In this document: piece by piece, positions 60,004-64,000 of the stretch
Layout of the letters: each line of letters starts with the position of its first letter
How positions within the stretch are numbered: position 1 is the stretch's first letter
Program-made: the position numbers and the translations under genes
Notes under the pieces: model-generated
Database searches by the model: none
Told to the model about the DNA's origin: nothing
Seen by the model: the letters and a program-made list of their open reading frames with translations, nothing else
NCBI GenBank assembly: GCA_017448455.1
Contig: JAFSLL010000148.1
Location: 1 to 64,000, forward strand
Source of the DNA: Oscillospiraceae bacterium
Lineage (GTDB): Bacteria; Bacillota; Clostridia; Oscillospirales; Oscillospiraceae
Reading direction: 5' to 3'
DNA: 64,000 bases

Positions 60004-60951
60004 TCAGCGTAAAAGCAAGAGACCGCCGATCAGCATTTTCAATCCCATCGAGGTAACCAACACCGCGCCGAGCTTCCGGAGATACTTTGTCCACTTTTGC
60101 GGCAGCAGCGCACCGAGAGAGGCAAAGAGCAGCATCAGCGGCACCGTTCCGAGTGCGAAGGCCAGCATCAGTATTGCGCCTTTCGCCGCGCTGCCTGAGG
60201 ACATGGCACAGAGCCAGGCGGCGTACAGCGCGCCGCAGGGCATCAATCCCGTCAGCAGGCCGACTATCAGCGGTGTCCGGCGCCGGAGCCTGTCCGGCAG
60301 TCGGCAGACTGTTCCCGATTCTCCCGGGAGGGACGGCAGCACGGGCAGAAGTCCCCACATGTTGAGACCCAGCAGAGCCACGGCAAGGCCGATCATGGTA
60401 AACAGCATTGACTTCATGCTGAGGGTGTAGTTCAGCACCGTGCCCAGCGCGCCAAAGGCAGCGCCCAGCGCCGTGTAGGAGAGCGTACGCCCGCCGTTGT
60501 ATGACAGTGCCGCGCCGAGATGCGCCTTTCGTCCCTCCCGTCCGTGACAGGCGGAGAGCAGGACACCGCCGCACATGCCGAGGCAATGCGGGCTGGTCGA
60601 AAGACCAAGCAGAAACAGCGCCCCGAAGCTTGCGCTGCCAATCTCCGGCGAGGCTCCACCCCAGCAGAACAGCAGCCAGACGAGCAGGACGGTAAGCGCA
60701 GCACAGCCCAGGTCGAGCAATCGCTCGACAAGGCTGCGTTCACCGGTGTCATAACCGAGTGACCTGATGCGCCTCTCCATCTCTTCCGGTGTAAGCAGGG
60801 CAGGATCGTAGCTGACCACAGCGAGCGCCCTGCGGTAGCTGACGTTTGCACGGATAACGCCTTTTGTCCGCAGCAGCATGCCGGAGATTTCATCGGTGCA
60901 GCTCCGGCAGATCATACCGCGGATCCTGATTTCACAGCTTTCCGTTTTCAT
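60004..60951 (-). CDS. HMA-domain plus SafE-like (DsbD_2) membrane protein
   Basis: A 315-residue protein: residues 1-68 are an HMA metal-binding domain with MICRSC (CxxC) followed by GVIRANVSYRRALAVVSYDP; then six TM segments of the sulfite exporter/DsbD_2 type, with STSPHCLGMCGGVLLSACHG and TGLMPCGALYAAWLCAMSSG. Such HMA-SafE fusions are linked to copper handling and cytochrome oxidase assembly. It overlaps the upstream ATPase by 20 bp. The HMA domain could serve the ATPase, which has none. Confidence 0.88.
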   Translation of the reverse strand: MKTESCEIRIRGMICRSCTDEISGMLLRTKGVIRANVSYRRALAVVSYDPALLTPEEMERRIRSLGYDTGERSLVERLLDLGCAALTVLLVWLLFCWGGASPEIGSASFGALFLLGLSTSPHCLGMCGGVLLSACHGREGRKAHLGAALSYNGGRTLSYTALGAAFGALGTVLNYTLSMKSMLFTMIGLAVALLGLNMWGLLPVLPSLPGESGTVCRLPDRLRRRTPLIVGLLTGLMPCGALYAAWLCAMSSGSAAKGAILMLAFALGTVPLMLLFASLGALLPQKWTKYLRKLGAVLVTSMGLKMLIGGLLLLR

Positions 60952-62578
60952 CCGCTGCCTCCACTTTATTCAGCTGCATTGAGTGCAGCAGAATGCCGTT
61001 AGACGAGAGCGTCATGGCCGCCGCGGCGATCGAGGGATTTACGATCCCGCAGGCAGCGACGGGGATACAGATCAGGTTGTAAAACAGCGCCCAGCCGAGG
61101 TTTTGCCGCACTGTTCTTCGGGCAGCTCCGGCAAGACGCAGCGCCTGCGGCACCCGACCGATACGCCCTCCCGGAAGCACCGCATCCGCGCACTCAATCG
61201 CGACATCGGTTCCCGTTCCCATGGCAATCGCAAGATCGGCTTCCGCCATGGCCGGGGCATCATTGATTCCGTCCCCCACCATGGCAACACGGCTGCCTTT
61301 CCTTTTCAGGCGTGTGATCTGCGCAGCTTTTTCTTCCGGTTTGACCTCAAAGAGAACGTGCTCGATCCCGCATTCGCCCGCGATGCGCCTTGCCGTTTCC
61401 TCCTTATCGCCGGAGATCATCCAGACATCCAGTCCGAGTGCACGGCAGGCGTCAACAGCGTTTCTTGCGTCCTTACGGAGAGGATCCAGGACACCCGGCT
61501 CCACGCGCCCCTCAGTCAGCGTACCGGTCTTATCAAAGACGACCGTATCAACCCCCCAAGCCTTTTCGATGGCCGAGGCGTCCTTGAAGAGAATCCCCAG
61601 CTCGGCTGCCCGTCCGGACGCTGTCATCAATGCGGCAGGCGTGGCAAGGCCCAAGGCGCAGGGGCAGGCGATCACCAGCACACCGCAGACGGTCGAGACC
61701 GCCTTGCCCCAGTCACCGGGGGCAAGCTGGAAGAACCAGAGAGCGAAGATCAATGCGGCCAGCACAATCACGGAGGGAACAAAGATCGAGGCGATCCTGT
61801 CCGCGAAACGCTGTACCGGCGCTTTTTCACTCTGCGCGCGGCGCACGAAGGCCGCCATCTGCTGCAGGGTCGAATCTTCCCCGACAGACGTCGCCGTGTA
61901 GGTAACCTTGCCCTCGCGGTTGAGCGTTCCTCCGGTGATGCTGTCGCCGGGGTACTTTTCCACGGGGATGCTCTCGCCGGTCAGAAGGGACTCATCCACG
62001 AGGCAGCTTCCTTCGAGAATCGTTCCGTCGGCAGGGATGCGCTCGCCCGGGCAGAGAAGGATCGTGTCGCCGGAGACGATCTCCGCTACGTCGATTTCCG
62101 TTTCTTTTCCATTGCGCAGCACGATTGCGGTCCTGGGCTGCAGGCGCAGGAGGCTGCGCACCGCCTCGCCGCTTTGATAGATCGCCACCGATTCCAGATA
62201 ACGTCCGAAGAGCAGCAGCGAGATCAGCACCCCATCGCAGAGATAATAGAGTTTGATGTTCTCCGTCACGGTAAAGACGACGACCGTGCTGTAAGCGTAG
62301 ATCGCCGTGGTGGACAGCACCACAAGCAGGTCCATGCCTACTGTGCGGTTCTTCAAGCCACGAATCGTGTTTCGGACAAAGTACTGTCCCGGGCCGAACT
62401 GCAGCGCCGTTGCCAGCACGAACTGAAAGTGCGGCGGAAGATCCCAGAGAAGCGGCATGCTCAGCGCGGTCGAAATAATCAGCAGCCGGAGCAGACGGAA
62501 GCGCTGCTTGAGCTCCTCCGCCTCGTCTCCATATACCTCGCAGCCGCAGCCAAGGATGACACTCCCGGAATTATCCAA
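60932..62578 (-). CDS. P1B-type metal ATPase lacking the nucleotide-binding (N) domain and HMA domain
   Basis: A 548-residue protein. Present: an N-terminal short Cys segment (GCGCEV), TM1-2, actuator TGES in DESLLTGESIPVEK, CPC in VIACPCALGLATPAALMTAS (about 304-306), and DKTGTLTEG with Asp349. Then only about 42 residues separate DKTGT from GDKEETARRIAG (P-domain), instead of roughly 190-200. The HP motif and GxG of the N-domain are missing, while the following GDGINDAPAMAEADLAIAMG and last two TMs are normal. The frame is intact, with no stop. It overlaps its upstream membrane partner by 8 bp. ATP use is therefore in doubt. Confidence 0.85.
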   Translation of the reverse strand: MDNSGSVILGCGCEVYGDEAEELKQRFRLLRLLIISTALSMPLLWDLPPHFQFVLATALQFGPGQYFVRNTIRGLKNRTVGMDLLVVLSTTAIYAYSTVVVFTVTENIKLYYLCDGVLISLLLFGRYLESVAIYQSGEAVRSLLRLQPRTAIVLRNGKETEIDVAEIVSGDTILLCPGERIPADGTILEGSCLVDESLLTGESIPVEKYPGDSITGGTLNREGKVTYTATSVGEDSTLQQMAAFVRRAQSEKAPVQRFADRIASIFVPSVIVLAALIFALWFFQLAPGDWGKAVSTVCGVLVIACPCALGLATPAALMTASGRAAELGILFKDASAIEKAWGVDTVVFDKTGTLTEGRVEPGVLDPLRKDARNAVDACRALGLDVWMISGDKEETARRIAGECGIEHVLFEVKPEEKAAQITRLKRKGSRVAMVGDGINDAPAMAEADLAIAMGTGTDVAIECADAVLPGGRIGRVPQALRLAGAARRTVRQNLGWALFYNLICIPVAACGIVNPSIAAAAMTLSSNGILLHSMQLNKVEAADENGKL

Positions 62579-63077
62579 CTTTCGCTTCCTTTTTCAGACG
62601 CGCCCAATGCCGAAAGCCGATCACGGCGCAGGGCACACAGCAGGGCACCATATGAAACAGCAGTACCCAACTCAGCCAGTCAACACCCTGATAGTAATTC
62701 CCCTGATAAGTGACACCCTTCATCAAGGCAAAGTAGGAAAAGTTCCACACACCCCACAGCCCCGTAGCTGAGCCGAAGAGATGGAGCCCCAGGAAGGACG
62801 CCGGTGTGAAAATGCCGCCGATCGCCCCAACGAGCGTAGCGGACATGCGGCGGGACTTGGCAAGAAAGATCGTGACAACAGGAAAGATGTACACGGTGAG
62901 GTTCAGCGCCCAGAGGGAAAGAGGAATGGTATAGCCCCAGTTGAGCGCCTGACGGATATGATCGCCGTCATGGATCAGTACAGCGATGACCATAATGATC
63001 CCGCAGACGAACATGGTATGTGCGGTTTTTTCATCCAGCTTCCTGTCGAGCATGGCAGCGGTTTGCTTATCGGACAT
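62571..63077 (-). CDS. Uncharacterised 4-TM protein with CCVPC motif
   Basis: A 168-residue membrane protein: four to five TM segments and a closing HMVPCCVPCAVIGFRHW. MFVCGIIMVIAVLIHDGDHI near the start could hold metal ligands. The ATG at 63077 follows AAAGGAGGC. It is the first gene of the TetR-controlled operon and overlaps the ATPase by 8 bp. I do not recognise the family; a metal-handling role is inferred from context and from the Cys cluster. Confidence 0.65.
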   Translation of the reverse strand: MSDKQTAAMLDRKLDEKTAHTMFVCGIIMVIAVLIHDGDHIRQALNWGYTIPLSLWALNLTVYIFPVVTIFLAKSRRMSATLVGAIGGIFTPASFLGLHLFGSATGLWGVWNFSYFALMKGVTYQGNYYQGVDWLSWVLLFHMVPCCVPCAVIGFRHWARLKKEAKVG

Positions 63078-63097
63078 GAAAATGCCTCCTTTTAAAA

Positions 63098-63163
63098 TTA
63101 CCGTTTGGTTATTGTTGACCATTTGGTAATTATAAAATAACACAACATCTTCTTCTCTGTCAA
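63098..63163 (-). promoter_or_regulatory. Promoter with paired TetR-type operators
   Basis: Minus-strand TTGACA (63163-63158), a 17-base spacer and TATTTT (63140-63135). Downstream lie two 10-bp sites, ACCGTTTGGT (63100-63109) and ACCATTTGGT (63118-63127), 18 bp apart on centre, each an imperfect palindrome. Confidence 0.72.
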
Positions 63164-63182
63164 GAGAAGAATCAGGTCCGAT

Positions 63183-64000
63183 TTAAAGATACTTTCCAGT
63201 CACACTCTCCGCGCAGTTTCTGATTTCTTCCGGTGTTCCGCAGGCAACGACCCTGCCGCCATCCTCGCCGCCCCCCGGCCCCATGTCAATGATGTAGTCG
63301 GCAGCGCGGATCACGTCCAGGTCATGCTCAATTACGATGACGGTCGCGCCATGGTCGATCAGCGTCTGAAATACATTCAGCAGCGTTTCCACATCTTTCG
63401 GGTGCAGCCCGATGGTCGGCTCATCGAAGACAAAAACGGAATCATCCTGCTGTCTGCCCATCTCAGAGGCCAGTTTCAGCCGCTGTGCCTCGCCTCCGGA
63501 CAGGCCCGGAGTCTCTTCGCCAAGGGTCAGATAGCCCAGTCCCAGATCTCGGAGGATCTCCAGTCTCGGTCGAACGGCGTTCATTTCACCACAGAATTCC
63601 AGAGCGGTATTAATGTCCATGTCCATCAGCTCGGGCAGAGACCGCTCTTCCCCGGACTTGTTTTTATAGTGAATCTTTTTGGCAGCTCTGCTGTAACGCG
63701 AGCCACGGCAGTCCGGGCAGGGAATATCCACGTCCGGCAGGAACTGAACATCCAGCGAGATCTGGCCCGTTCCGTCACAGACCGGGCAGCGAAGCGAGCC
63801 GGTGTTATAGGAGAAATCCCCCGCTTTATAACCGTGCTGTCTGGCAGCTTTGGTCCGCCCGTAAATCTTTCTCAGCTCGTCGTGGACGTTCGCGTAAGTG
63901 GCAACCGTAGAGCGGACATTGATGCCGATGGGCGTCGCGTCGATCAGCTTGACATGTCGGATGCCCTCCGCTTCAATCCTCTTCACGTGCTCCGGCATCT
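63183..64000 (-). CDS. uvrA: UvrA-type excinuclease ABC subunit A, partial
   Basis: The last 272 or so residues of a UvrA protein; the N-terminal two thirds lie beyond base 64000. Seen here: a zinc-finger CPVCDGTGQISLDVQFLPDV, then CPDCRGSRY (CxxC pair), the second ABC signature LSGGEAQRLKLASEM, Walker B VFVFDEPTIGLHPKD and IEHDLDVI. UvrA recognises bulky DNA lesions with UvrB. The gene could be the housekeeping copy or the short drug-resistance type; the missing N-terminus leaves this open. Confidence 0.9.
   Translation of the reverse strand, partial: MPEHVKRIEAEGIRHVKLIDATPIGINVRSTVATYANVHDELRKIYGRTKAARQHGYKAGDFSYNTGSLRCPVCDGTGQISLDVQFLPDVDIPCPDCRGSRYSRAAKKIHYKNKSGEERSLPELMDMDINTALEFCGEMNAVRPRLEILRDLGLGYLTLGEETPGLSGGEAQRLKLASEMGRQQDDSVFVFDEPTIGLHPKDVETLLNVFQTLIDHGATVIVIEHDLDVIRAADYIIDMGPGGGEDGGRVVACGTPEEIRNCAESVTGKYL

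Noticed and set aside
60983..62713. 576-residue plus-strand frame opposite the P-type ATPase
   Set aside because: Antisense shadow; the ATPase motifs are on the minus strand.
1..64000. CRISPR array, tRNA, rRNA or tmRNA
   Set aside because: No regularly spaced repeats of CRISPR type and no cloverleaf or rRNA-like stretch was found by reading; the longest repeats are the pairs described above.

Overview
The window reads as one contig from a gut-type Firmicute (Clostridia, most like Oscillospiraceae/Lachnospiraceae). The reasons are strong GGAGG ribosome binding sites, moderate to high GC, single-protein YlmH and TtcA-like genes, DUF4230/DUF4250/DUF3783 proteins typical of anaerobic Firmicutes, ECF sigma factors paired with membrane proteins, PadR-DUF1700-DUF4097 and HTH-DUF2975 modules, BlaI/M56 signalling, two cytosolic GH43 enzymes, FeoA/FeoB with a Cys-rich partner, and TnpV. 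This assignment is inferred from gene content; no rRNA or tRNA gene was seen.

Layout. 1-5.8 kb: mostly housekeeping genes on the minus strand (DUF2344 protein, cobalamin/radical-SAM protein, TtcA-like thiolase, DUF3783, EamA transporter, YlmH), interrupted by a glycosyltransferase chimera. 5.9-9.3 kb: a plus-strand envelope set (DUF4230, multi-TM protein, membrane-anchored serine hydrolase, VOC protein). 9.4-15.7 kb: LUD protein, DUF4250, NADAR and SbcCD. 15.8-17.7 kb: luxS translationally coupled to a GH43 glycosidase. 18-30.5 kb: a surface/signalling block with a BspA-like protein, two paralogous ECF sigma/partner pairs, HTH-DUF2975, PadR-DUF1700-DUF4097, and a BlaI-controlled M56 protease fused to two parallel beta-helix modules. 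Short repeats and a 206-bp duplication run through this block. 30.7-36.5 kb: free-methionine sulfoxide reductase, GH43/GH78 sugar enzymes, ThpR and NnrD.

36.9-42.8 kb: a very GC-rich nickel/peptide-type ABC transporter operon headed by a SAM methyltransferase and bounded by a perfect 26-bp direct repeat. 42.8-53.6 kb: an accessory island holding a paired structured non-coding repeat, phage-tail, methyltransferase and HAD-phosphatase remnants, TnpV, a co-directional array of small-molecule-modifying enzymes (acetyltransferases, nitroreductase, kinase, reductase-like), an AlbA_2-type regulator with a recurring GTGACA motif, VanZ, and a frameshifted Sel1 lipoprotein. 53.7-57.4 kb: feoA-feoA-feoB with a divergent DtxR-type repressor gene. 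57.5-63.1 kb: two metallo-beta-lactamase-fold hydrolases and a TetR-controlled metal operon whose P1B ATPase lacks the nucleotide-binding domain and its own HMA domain. 63.2 kb to the edge: the C-terminal part of a UvrA protein.

The most unusual items are the BlaI / M56-beta-helix receptor, the P-type ATPase without an N-domain next to an HMA-SafE-like protein, the luxS-GH43 coupling, the repeat-bounded methyltransferase-ABC cassette, and the paired structured repeat in the island. All functional statements are homology recalled by reading; no search was run.
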